Source of the DNA: Viola odorata
Taxonomy: Eukaryota > Streptophyta > Magnoliopsida > Malpighiales > Violaceae
Assembly: GCA_963691705.1 (NCBI GenBank)
Contig: OY829546.1
Location: 2,738,001 to 2,802,000 of the forward strand
Reading direction: 5' to 3'
Length of the DNA stretch: 64,000 nt
The first letter of the stretch is position 1, and each line of letters starts with the position of its first letter. The notes under the pieces were generated by a model. That model was not told where the DNA came from and did no database searches. It saw nothing but the letters and a program-made list of their open reading frames with translations. The translations under genes were made by a program, and so were the position numbers. Positions 38,455 through 48,273 of this stretch are shown here, piece by piece.

Positions 38455-41400
38455 ATGCTTATCCATGTGAAAATCTTCATGGGTGGAACATGGATTTTAC
38501 TTCCAAAAGTGCATTACGTAGATGCAGTGGAAGAAAGTTTCTTTATTGAGCATGACAGGCTTACACGTCATGATATATACGAGAGAGTACAAGGGAGGGG
38601 ATACCATGCTACTGCTCTATTTTATGAGGCAAAGTATCCGTGGCAAGATTACGAGGAAGGGTTCAAGACTTTGAGGAAGGAGAAACATTTAAAGGCAATC
38701 ATTGCAGAAATGTTAGCCAATGGTGAGGATACACTAGAAGTGTATGTGGAGCATGGTGTCAACACCCCCACGTTTGTTGTGGATGTTGACAGCAGTGATG
38801 AAGAAGTGGAAGAATATGATTCTGGTGTTGAAAATGAGAATGTTGGTGATATGTGTGCAAGTGCTGGTGCTGAAGATGGAGTAGGGGGGTTTACTCTGCT
38901 CCTACCATGGGTAGATGATCTTGTGGTTGATGATGGGGGTATAGATGGAGAGAGCAATGGTCCAGTGGGTAATGTTGATGTTGATGTTGATGTTGGTGTG
39001 CAGATTTGTGGTGATGATGAGGGTGCATATGGGGAGAGCAATGGTTGTGGTGTTGATGCAGGTGCATCAGGGGGGAGTGATGGTTTTGGTGTTGATGGGG
39101 GAGCATATGGGGAGAGTGATAATCCAGTGTATCATTTTGATGTTGGTGTGGATGAGAGTTGTGGTGTTGACGGGGAGAGTGATAATGGTTGTGGTGACGG
39201 TCCTGTTAATTATGATGATATTGTGGTTGAGAATTGTAGTGATGACAATGCTACAGAGAATGTAGATAGGAATGAAGATGGGCCTGGGTCTGGTGCAAGG
39301 GCCAATGGAGAGAAAGATGGGCCTGGGCCTAGTGCAATAGGAAATGGAGAGAAAGATGGGCCTGAAAGTGAAGGTGGTCTGGATTGTGGGCCTGAAATTG
39401 AAGGTAATGGAGATTCTGAAGAGCACAGTTACGACAGCCATGCTGATAGAACTTACACATGGGAAAGTGAAGGTGGTCGCAGTAGTGATTCTGAAGATTT
39501 GAGTGACTTCGTAGACTCAGATAATGAGGATGAAGGGCATGGAGAGTTTGCTATGGAGACAGAAGAATTGGCTGAACAATTTGCTGAACAATTTGTTGAG
39601 GGACTTGAGCAAGGCAGAAGTAACAGAGTTAATAGGCCACCATGTACTAATTTTGGTCCAGGTGTGCCTGATGTGGAGACAGATGAAGAGGATAGTGAAG
39701 AATTAGAGACTCCCCCATGTTCTGACAGTGAAGATGAAATAGCAAGGCTGAAGACTAAATTCCCAGTATTCAATGAGAGTAGGGATATGGGTGGAACCAT
39801 AAATTTGAAATGTGGAATGTTGTTTGCCAGTCCTGATGTTTTCAGGAAGGCTTTGAAGCTTTACTCACTGCAGAGAGGACATGATTACAAGTTTCAGAAG
39901 AATGAGAAGAGTAGGGTCACTGCCATTTGCAAGAAAAACTGTGGATGGAGAATCCATGCCTCACCATCAGGGGACAGGACCTCATTCCAGATCAAGACCT
40001 TTCGAAGCACTCACTACTGTGGAAAGGATGTAGATCATAGTAAAGCATCTGCTAAATGGATTGCAGAGACGTATTTGGCAGACTTCAAGGATAACATAAA
40101 CACTGATTTGGATAGCCTTGCAAGTAGGCTGGGTAGAGAGAAATTTGTGACTGTATCAAGATTCAAGATGCTGAGGGCGAAAAAAATAGCACAAAGAATG
40201 ATTGAGGGAGAGCATGGTGAGCAATATAGGATGTTGTGGAATTATGCAGAGGCAATTAGAAAGTCCAATCCTGGGAGCACAGTGAAAATATCTGCTCCAC
40301 GTGGTGTTTTCACAAGGTTGCATATGTGTCTTGCAGCCTATAAGCGTGGATTTTTGAGAGGATGTCGGCCATTCATCGGTATTGATGGTTGTCATTTGAA
40401 AGGGAGGTATAAGGGTCATTTGCTGTCAGCAATAGGAAAGGATGGTAATGGTAATATATTTCCCATTGCATGGTCAGTGGTGGACTCTGAAAACAAGGAC
40501 AATTGGTTATGGTTTCTTAAGAGGTTAGAAGAGGACATTGGGACACTGAACCAATGGTGCTTCATGTCTGACAGGCAGAAGGTATTCTTCACCACTTGTC
40601 TTGTGCTTTTCTAATTTTCCATAACTATGTCTAACACATGCTTGTTGATGCAGGGTCTGCAAAATATATTTGATACGGTGCTTAAGGATGTGGATCATAG
40701 GTATTGTGTGAGACACATTTGGAGTAATTTCAAGACTGAGTTTGGGGGAAGTCAATATTTGAAAGACCAATTATGGGAGGCGGCAAGAGCATACAAAGAG
40801 ACCAAATTCAACATCCATATGGAGAAGATCAAGTGTGAAAGTCCAGCTGCCTTTGCATGGTTGAAGAGGATACCACCCCAGAGGTGGTCAAAGCATGCTT
40901 TCCACCCATGGGTGATGTGTGACCTGCTGCTGAACAATCTGTCAGAGAGTTTCAATTCCTACATTAGGTAATGTGTTATTAATGTAGCTGGGTTTATTAA
41001 GTGTGAGAGAGAATGTGGCTGAGTTTATTAATGTTTACGTGTTAGGCAAGCAAGGACTAAACCAATATTGACCTGTCTGGAGGCAATTAGAAGATTGCTC
41101 ATGAAACGGTTCTACATGAAGTACCAAGGAATGTTGTTGTTTGAGGGGGCAATCTGTCCAAGATGGTTCAACAGGCTAGAGAAATGCATTCAAGAATGTC
41201 AGTCTTTCATTGTCTATCCTCATTCTCAGCTGCAGAAGTTTGAAATAGAGCACATTTCTGGAGAAAAATGTAGTTGTGACCTGCAATTGAAGACCTGTTC
41301 ATGTAGAAAGTGGGACCTAACTGGAGTGCCTTGTAGGCATGCAGCAGCTGCCTGCTTGTTTTTGAAGAAAAGTCCTCATGACTTTGTACATATTGCTTAC

Positions 41401-42297
41401 CGGAAGACCACATTCCTTGAGACATACAAGGATGGTATCCTGCCTGTTCCAGATGAGAGTGAGTGGGGAGAGGTTCGAGGGCATCATGACATTCAGCCTC
41501 CATCATGTATGGCACAAAGTGGTTGACCCAAGATTAAGAGAAGGAGGGAAGCTGGAGAGACTGGTCCATCCTTTTCAACCAGATCTACTAGGAGTGGGCT
41601 GGTGATGACATGCAGGAATTGTAGAGGCAAGAACCATAACACGAGGACTTGTCCATTGCCTATGAGGTCAGATATACCACCTTTGAGGAAGAAAAAGAGG
41701 ACAACCCCAGAAGCAGCCAATGATGGTGACTGTGAGCCTGAAGTGCAGGTACATGTTACCCCTAAATTTAGGTTTGTAAATTTAATATTTGTCATATTTC
41801 AATGTAATTATCTACTCTAATTTGCGTTGTAGGGAAATGCTTGTCAAGCTAGGTTTTCAAGGACTTCCTTCTCAGCCGCAGACACTTCTCCAACCCCTCC
41901 AAGGACTTCCACACCAGCCGCAGACACTTCTCCAACCCCTCCAACCCCTACAGGCATGCCATCTCCTGCACCAATGGCAATGCCATCACCTCCACCAATG
42001 CCATCTCCATTTCCTGCACCAATACCAATGCCATCAACTGCACCAATGCCATCTCCATCACCTCCACCAATGGCATCTCCATCTCCTGCACTTCAAAGAA
42101 CACAACAGCCTAAGAAGAAGAAGCAGTCAAAGAGGCCCGCTGGAGTTACTGGTACAAACCTCCCACCAAGGCCACGGACAAGCTCCACTGTATCTCAACC
42201 AGTACAGCGAGGCCAAACCACACGAGATAGAAGGAGCAAGGCTGGGAATGAAGGGGGATCTAGCAATTACGTGCATTCCAAGAGGTGGATACCTTAA
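38455..42297 (+). CDS. MULE transposase (MuDR/mudrA type), interrupted by one in-frame stop
   Basis: Exons 38455-40581, 40654-40967, 41046-41748 and 41833-42297 keep one frame, with a probable leader intron at about 38141-38453. Residues 1-100 resemble the PB1-like N-terminus of plant MULE proteins. About 110-400 are acidic, Gly/Asp-rich. The MuDR DNA-binding segment (FASPDVFRKALKLYSLQRGH, about 455) follows. The catalytic domain has GIDGCHLKG (first Asp), MSDRQKG (second Asp) and LNNLSESFN (candidate Glu). A SWIM zinc finger CSCRKWDLTGVPCRH lies near 898. It would cut, and join at 9-bp staggered sites, DNA bearing the matching TIRs. TGA at 41524-41526 ends the product at about residue 973. 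The same frame then continues into a CCHC knuckle (CRNCRGKNHNTRTC) and a Pro/Met/Ser-rich tail. The catalytic and SWIM parts stay intact, so activity is possible. Confidence 0.9.
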
Positions 42298-42307
42298 AAA
42301 ATTGAAT

Positions 42308-42690
42308 GCTTTTGTGTAGTTTGATGCAGGCATGTAAGTGCGTACATGTCTGCTGCTTTTGTGTAGTTTGATGCATGCAGGTAAGTGCGTACATGTCTGC
42401 TGCTTTTGTGTAGTTTGATGCAGGCATGTTAGTGCGTACATGTCTGCTGCTTTTGTATAGTTTGATGCAGGCATGTTAGTGCGTACATGTCTGCTGCTTT
42501 TGTATAGTTTGATGCAGGCATGTTAGTGCGTACATGTCTGCTGGTTTTGTATAGTTCGGGCATGTTAGTGCGTACATGTCTGCTGCTTTTGTATAGTTTG
42601 ATGCAGGCATGTTAGTGCGTACATGTCTGCTGCTTTTGTGTAGTTTGATGCAGGCATGTTAGTGCATACATGTCTGCTGCTTGTGTATTT
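42308..42690. repeat. 47-bp tandem array between the convergent MULE genes
   Basis: About eight copies of a roughly 47-bp unit containing gcttttgtgtagtttgatgc and agtgcgtacatgtctgct, with small substitutions and one shortened copy near 42554. It starts 11 bases after the transposase stop, so it forms its 3' untranslated region. Confidence 0.92.
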
Positions 42691-43281
42691 TGTGATATCG
42701 TAATGGAAATTCTTATTGCGTAAATTTCGTATATTGTTGTCATTGTCTCAGTTCAAAATGCCCTTTGTTGCTCATTTTTTACAACATAAACAACCAAAAA
42801 CCAAACATGTTAGAAGCCTAATTGAGGGTTTGTGTTGCATTTGTTGTAAATTGCCAAATTCAAGCAAAACAGTCTTCATAAATCACAAAATTCAACAAAT
42901 TCAAACTCTTCATATTACCCAAAATTCAAGCAAAACAGGCTCCATAAATCAAAAAGTACACCTTTCATAAAAAACCAAATTAATCACAAAATTCAACAAA
43001 TAAAAAACCCTTCATATTGCCCATAATTCACCAAATACAACCCCTAAAAATTACAAAATTCAACAAATAAAAAATCCTTCATATTGCCCATAATTCACCA
43101 AATACAACCCCTAAAAATTACCCTAATATAATCCCTAAAAATTACCCTAATATAATCCCTACAAATTACCCAAATTCAAACCCTCATAATTCATAGAATT
43201 CGAACCCTTCAAAATACCCAAAATTCACCAACTACAAACCCTAAAAATTACCCAAATACAAACCCTCAAAGCTCAACAAAT
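42691..43281. other. AT-rich spacer with diffuse repeats inside the MULE
   Basis: Repeated short phrases such as caaaattcaacaaat, accaaatacaacccctaaa and aaattacccaaat recur irregularly, giving a degenerate tandem structure about 500 bp long downstream of the GRF gene. No coding frame is supported. Confidence 0.7.
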
Positions 43282-43737
43282 TCAAACACGAAATATTACA
43301 ATAGTAATCAACACTAAAGGGAGAAGGATTGCAAGATATAGAACAACAGACGATAAAATACTCCCATTATTAACCACTGCTTCTGGCTTTTCATGGATTG
43401 CAGCAACAATCTCCTTCAACTCCCTGTGAATCACCTCGCATTCTTCCTTCAGACTCTCCCTAAAATCATCCTTAATCGCAACCCAGTCATTAATTTCATC
43501 CCCACGAACTTTCGGCACATAACCCCGTTCCACATTGCACCATGCCCAGAACCCACACTCACCATTAGAACATTTATAGTACAACCTACCTGGGTTACTT
43601 GTGGATTCTGATATCTTAACCACAGCCCTGACCCCACAGTTGCACAATCTGTTCTTGAATCGTATGTACGATGTTGCACCATTTCCTTCGCCACTCCCTC
43701 TTGAAGCCGTGAATGACTGATTGCTTGATGAAGCCAT
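43282..43737 (-). CDS. GRF-type zinc-finger protein with C-terminal membrane segment, carried by the MULE
   Basis: Intronless 151-residue ORF reading inward from the right TIR. The GRF zinc finger uses C32, C34, C56 and C61, with NPGRLYYKC and GFWAWC as the family signature. A short charged helical segment (about 88-118, possibly coiled coil) follows. A strong hydrophobic segment at about 129-149 (SSVVLYLAILLPLVLITIVI) ends the protein, as in a tail-anchored membrane protein. GRF fingers bind nucleic acid in other proteins (for example topoisomerase III, APE2). Many such short plant genes sit in transposons. Its position is that of mudrB in maize MuDR: convergent to the transposase and driven from the opposite TIR. 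The role in the element is unknown. The ORF is intact. Confidence 0.85.
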   Translation of the reverse strand: MASSSNQSFTASRGSGEGNGATSYIRFKNRLCNCGVRAVVKISESTSNPGRLYYKCSNGECGFWAWCNVERGYVPKVRGDEINDWVAIKDDFRESLKEECEVIHRELKEIVAAIHEKPEAVVNNGSILSSVVLYLAILLPLVLITIVIFRV

Positions 43738-43784
43738 GGCGGTGGAGATGAAAAATGACGCGTTCCCAACAGATCCAACCTACC

Positions 43785-43880
43785 GTTCTTCGTCTTCTTC
43801 TTCTGTTCTTCGTCTTCGTCGTCTTCTGTTCTTCGTCTTCGTCTTCGTCTTCTGTTCTTCCTCTTCGGTGCTTCGTCTTC
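43785..43880 (-). repeat. Subterminal GAAGAC array, right side of MULE
   Basis: On the plus strand it reads cttcgtcttcttctgttc and variants; reverse-complemented it matches the gaagacgaagaacag array at 37940-38010. It overlaps the GRF gene leader. Confidence 0.6.
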
Positions 43881-43975
43881 GGTTCACTCTCTTCCTCCCT
43901 CTCAGTCGGCCACTCTTTCAATTTGAATTCCTCTTTTGACAATGGAAAATAGCAGGGAAAACTAATATAGGGTTT

Positions 43976-44171
43976 TACCAGTGACATGTTAAAGGAAAAG
44001 GAAGGAAACCGGTTATACTAAGTGGCATAGACGGTTCTGTGAGTCAAAGTGGACGGAGACCTTGCTTTGCTCGGTCAACGTAGTACAGGGGAGGTGTAGA
44101 GGGGTTTTTGAAGGATAGGGGAGGTTTTTGGTTTTCGCGGATAGTACAGGGGTGCTTAAAGCTATTTCCCC
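43976..44171 (-). repeat. MULE right terminal inverted repeat (196 bp)
   Basis: Inverted partner of 37534-37729. Only two differences are apparent by eye, both near the inner end. Likely promoter of the GRF zinc-finger gene. Confidence 0.95.
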
Positions 44172-44347
44172 ATATTTTAGTCATATTTATTTATATTTAT
44201 AAAATTTACATGATGTTGAGACACTAGAATACAAATAATTTCCTTAAAATATACTAGTATTTATTTATTTATTTTAGTTTTGTTAATTATGTAATTATGT
44301 GTTATAGATATCTGGGCTGGGCTTAGAGAACTTGAAAGGATGAATGC
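44172..44347 (-). repeat. Right arm of the large inverted repeat (part 2)
   Basis: Continues the right arm after the MULE and its 9-bp duplication. It matches 35301-35480 in reverse, including aaggaaattatttgtactct-like sequence and the end marker gcttagagaacttgaaagga. Homology stops near 44347. Confidence 0.8.
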
Positions 44348-44786
44348 AGTACATTTGTTAATGGGCTTGGACCCAGAACATGGCCTGTATTTATTTATTT
44401 ATTTTCAGCAAAAATGACAAAAAAAAATTCAACAACTATTTTCATACAAGAAAAATAAACAACGAAATTAAAAGTATTTTCCTGTATATTTTTTGTACAA
44501 GAAATTATAATGTATAACCTTACGGGAGTTGTGTACAGAGGAGTATTTTCCTGAATGATAGTCTCTTAGGCGTTTTTGGTATATCAAAACCCGTAGTTGG
44601 TCATTAATATCCCCGATGGTCGTTGCACCAATTGAGGGGCAAACTTGGTCGTTGCCTACTCCATAAGATATCGAGACAAATTAAGAGATCAAGATATTTG
44701 GTATAACTATTTGCAGTAATAAGGTGGTTCAGTTATCAAGTTGGAACTTGACAATGCAAAACGTAGAAAAAGAAGGAAAGAGTTAC
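44348..44786. other. AT-rich spacer between inverted repeat and TOPLESS fragment
   Basis: No coding frame or repeat structure that I can support, apart from tattta tracts near 44390. Confidence 0.5.
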
Positions 44787-45920
44787 CTTCCCACTTGAAT
44801 TCATTTCATTGCGTGGCCACCTCCAAAGTAGATGAATAGCATTAAATGCAAGTGCCAAGATTGAATTGCCAGAATTTGTATACATCAACTTTGCAATCTG
44901 CAGTTGTTAGAGTAGATGTAACAGGAAAATATGTTAATTTTCTGTTTGGAACCTCATAATATCGTCGTTGAACAGAATGAAAAAGAATCATACTTCATCT
45001 GTTTTACCTTGAGCAGAGAGCCTCAAAGACCGAAGCTGAGAAGGATCCTTAATCTCAATGAGGTTATATATCTTTGCTGGACTTACCTCTCCATGGAACC
45101 TTGGTTTTACATCACCCAAGATCATCACGTCACCATTCTAGCAATCACAAACAGTATCAGTATAAGTAATGAGGTTTCTCCATCCATCCTACATTGACCA
45201 TTGTTTGACTGAAAAGTACTCACCTTCATTGGCGTCTTGGATGCAACTCCAACTCGTGAAGCAACAAGAGAATGGCTTTCACAAGTGCGCATCAAACATA
45301 AACCATCAACTGTCGCTAAGATTTTGATTCTGTTATCACTAGCAGAAACAGCCAATAATGTGCCACCCTTGTTGAATTGGATACGAGGACTCGGCTTCAA
45401 ATTTCAAAAAATGAAAAATGCACAATCAATGAATTGTAGGTTTTTTTTTGGCACAAAATGGATGAAAATAAAGAATGTAACTTACTGGTAAGCCTCCCTC
45501 AGCATATAACCCCAATCCCAAAATTCGATTGAGTGGTTGTCACCAATGGCCAAGAACCTGTTCTTTGCGGTATCAAATTGAATGATACCCAGCGAGCGTC
45601 CGTGAAACCCTTGGTAAGTTCCCTTTATACTACCTTCATTTTCATTCCATTCCACCATATGCGACGTCCCATCTTGACTAGTTCCGCATGAAAATAGCCT
45701 GACGTGCATTTAGAGTGGAGAATGAAAATAGCCTGATGATTTTGTCCTTAAAATACAATGTTAAGAACACTATTTTAGGACTAATAAGCTACCTTTTCCC
45801 ATCAGCACTATAGGCCATTGTGGTGCATGAGCAGCCAGGAGCATCATAGTCAACCCTTGATCCCGTAACATCATACAACCATGCCTTTATTTTTCCATCA
45901 ACAGATGTTGTAAAGACGAA
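44787..45920 (-). pseudogene. TOPLESS/TPR co-repressor fragment (WD40 part), 5'-truncated
   Basis: Minus-strand exons match the WD40 half of plant TOPLESS-family co-repressors in order. 45920-45793 has FVFTTSVDGKIKAWLYDVTG. 45698-45486 has LFSCGTSQDG and RSLGIIQFDTAKNRFLA. 45394-45224 has PSPRIQFNKGGTLLAVSASD and IKILATVDGL. Then come a LGDVKPRFHGE exon, a DPSQLRSLRL exon and 44897-44787 with IAKLMYTNSGNSILALAFNA. Splice sites at each edge look normal. The LisH/CTLH/CRA N-terminal half, which binds EAR-motif repressors, is absent. In the second exon a frame change and a short deletion fall between FWDW and AEGGLP, and the last WD repeats are missing. TOPLESS recruits histone deacetylases to auxin, jasmonate and clock repressors; this piece cannot do that. 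Confidence 0.85.
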
Positions 45921-46129
45921 CTGAGGCATATAAAGGGGATGAAAGTACTAGTAAGTGAAATGAAACATCCAGAGGAAAATAAACATATGACGTGGGTAAT
46001 CGAAGACTACTAAATGCCAATCAAAGCTATAAGATTTTCCAAATTAACATACACAACAATTCTCCAATCAACAAAACCTCAAAAACCCAGAAACCAGAAG
46101 CATATAAAACCCATCATTGCAAGAAATAA
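45921..46129. other. Region 5' of the TOPLESS fragment
   Basis: Intron-like AT-rich sequence directly upstream of the first surviving TOPLESS exon. No earlier exon is recognisable. Confidence 0.5.
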
Positions 46130-46179
46130 TGCAAGAAATTAGCAGATTTGTTACCGATTCCAGAAGAAGAGAGCGGATT

Positions 46180-46545
46180 CGGTGGCGGTGGCTGTCGCTT
46201 GAGGTGGAGGACGAGGCTGTCGCTCTGGTTTGGAGGCTAGGAGGGAGAGAGGAGAAGCTGTCGCTTGCGGTGGCGGTGGCGGTGCCTGTGGCGGTCGTTT
46301 GAGGTGGAGGACGAGGAGGCTGTCGCTCGGGTTTGGAGGCAAGGAGGGAGAGAGGAGAAGCTATGTCGGGAGGAGGAGAAGCTGTCGCTTGCGGTGGCGG
46401 TGGCTGTCGCTTGAGGTGGAGGACGAGGAGGGAGGAGGGAGGAGGGTGGCTGTGGCTCGGGTTTGGAGGCAAGGAGGGAGAGAGGAGAAGCTATGTCAGG
46501 AGGAGGAGAAGCTAGGGTTTGGGAGAGAGGAGAAGCTATCACAAG
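46180..46545. repeat. GC-rich tandem repeat (about 3 imperfect copies of roughly 115-130 bp)
   Basis: Units share gtttggaggcaaggagggag, agaggagaagctatgtc, gctgtcgcttgcggtggcgg and gcttgaggtggaggacgagg. Open frames exist on both strands, encoding only Pro/Thr/Ala- or Gly/Arg-rich low-complexity peptides, so I treat it as non-coding repeat. Composition differs sharply from its AT-rich surroundings. Confidence 0.8.
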
Positions 46546-48273
46546 AAACTTTCAAACTTCAAAATTTCAAAGTAAAGAAAATAAAACGGTCACAGAACGT
46601 GTCACTGTCCTCTCTCCCTCCCTCCACGCGTCATCTTGTCATTCGCAAAATTCTGCTGCCTACATGTGCGGGCCCCACGTAAAATCAGCCTCATAACATA
46701 ACGTCTCACTTCTCTTTACTCTATCTCCTCCACGCGTCCCCTTACCGTTGGCAAATGCTGTTTGGGTTAAATGGCGGGCCCCACGTATGTATCAGCCTTC
46801 TTTTTCCTATCGCATGGAATCGCGCAATTTAATGCGCTAACATTCTTCGCCCCAAAAACAACCACAACCACAACCACATACCGCCTCCCATACCACACGC
46901 GCTCTGTCAACGATCCCGATCCTCCTGGATATCCCGCCTGTATCACCCGCGCCATAGATGGAAAGCCCACCAGCTTTCTACTAACCAGAGAACATATTCC
47001 CACATAACGACGCCGTTTCCGAAACCATTAGAAATCTTTGGGAAAGCTAGAGCAAGCTGTCATTAAACCACTAGCCAGGCTGGAACTCGGGCAGCTGCCC
47101 GCCTACCCGAAACACCCTCCACGTCCTCCTCCCTATATTTGATGGGACAATTTCTTTTTTAGTGAAGTTGATTTAGTGCATACGTGTTACTTTATAGTGG
47201 ACAGGTTCTACACTAATAAAATTAATTAATTATAATCGATAAATTTAAAATATATTCCGTCTTTTAATAAAAAGACATTTTGAGATCAAATTTAAAATAT
47301 GCCCCCTTTTTGGCAAATAGTACCACCGGATCCCTCCTTTTATTATTTTTATTATTATTAATCTCTAACGTTAGAAAATATTCATTCTGCTCTCGTACGT
47401 TAGTGCCGTTAGTACCACGAAGTCCCTCCTCCGATAATGGACCAAACGTCCGTTAGTTTTTATTATTTTAATGTTAAAACTGAATAAAATGTCTGCAAAC
47501 GGGTCCCATGCGTCGGAAAATATATTTTTTTCCTTTTCTTCCCCGTTTTTCTCCCTTTTTTGTTGCCCTTTCTTGCCTAATTAATTTAAATGACCCAAAT
47601 CCCTTTAAAAAAAATTTAAATGACCCAAATTGAAAACGAAAAATCATCAATGTATTGGGGAGCAGATCTGACCGGCCCACATCTACGCCACCACCTCCCT
47701 CCTCATCCAGGCACCACCACCGCCACCGCCTCTACCTCCCATTTCTGTCGAAGTTCACAACCTCAACCCAGAAAACAACCACCATTCACAACCTCAACCC
47801 AGAAAACAACCAAAATTGCTACTTGAAAAGCCAGATCTAAACCATACCACCAAAATTCATAACCGCCCAAACAGATCTAGTCTCACAGCCACCCAAACCA
47901 ACAATTTTAAATTAATTTTAGCTTTTTATTCTCAGTACTTTAGATATGGAAACATACCATCATCCTCTTCGCCTCTTTCCGTGATGCTACTGTAACATCA
48001 CAATCTTCACTAAATCCCCCACTATCTCTATCTCATCTCTTTTCTCCATCTACTTAACGGTGGCGAAAAATGAAGATGACGGAACTGGGTGGTGGAATTG
48101 AGCACTGTGGTTGGAAAAGAGGGGGTGAAGGGCGGAGAAGAAGAACGACGTTGGACAGACCAGCGCTGCTGGTGGCTGGTGATAGTGTTTAAAAGGGAAG
48201 GAAATGAATTATTATTTTTTGAGTTTAATTAAAAGGAAAAAATAAAAATGAAATAAAGAATGGTAACAGAGAA
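46546..48273. other. Intergenic region before the retroelement
   Basis: Mixed composition, including a moderately GC-rich stretch at 46600-47110 and another at 47640-48180. Short open frames show only low-complexity peptides (Thr, Pro or Ser runs). No gene or repeat is supported. Confidence 0.45.

Larger units (their letters stand above)
37525..44180. mobile_element. Complete Mutator-like element (MULE), 6638 bp plus 9-bp target duplications
   Basis: The element spans 37534-44171. Terminal inverted repeats are 196 bp (37534-37729 and 43976-44171), begin ggggaaatagctttaagcac, and differ at only about two positions that I can see. The 9-bp target duplication atattttag flanks it at 37525-37533 and 44172-44180, the hallmark of Mutator. 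Inside are two convergent genes: a MuDR-type transposase (+) and a GRF zinc-finger/membrane protein (-). Between them lie a 47-bp tandem array and AT-rich spacer. Near-identical TIRs point to recent insertion. The target is the right arm of the inverted repeat. Confidence 0.97.

Noticed and set aside
38649..39441. Antisense ORFs (130 and 124 codons) opposite the transposase acidic region
   Set aside because: They mirror the repetitive Gly/Asp codons of the sense frame and have no independent signal.
42308..42690. CRISPR-like array
   Set aside because: The units are contiguous with no unique spacers and lie in a plant transposon; it is a simple tandem repeat.
46068..46682. ORFs of 100-150 codons on both strands in the GC-rich repeat
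   Set aside because: Low-complexity products of a tandem repeat, open in several frames at once.
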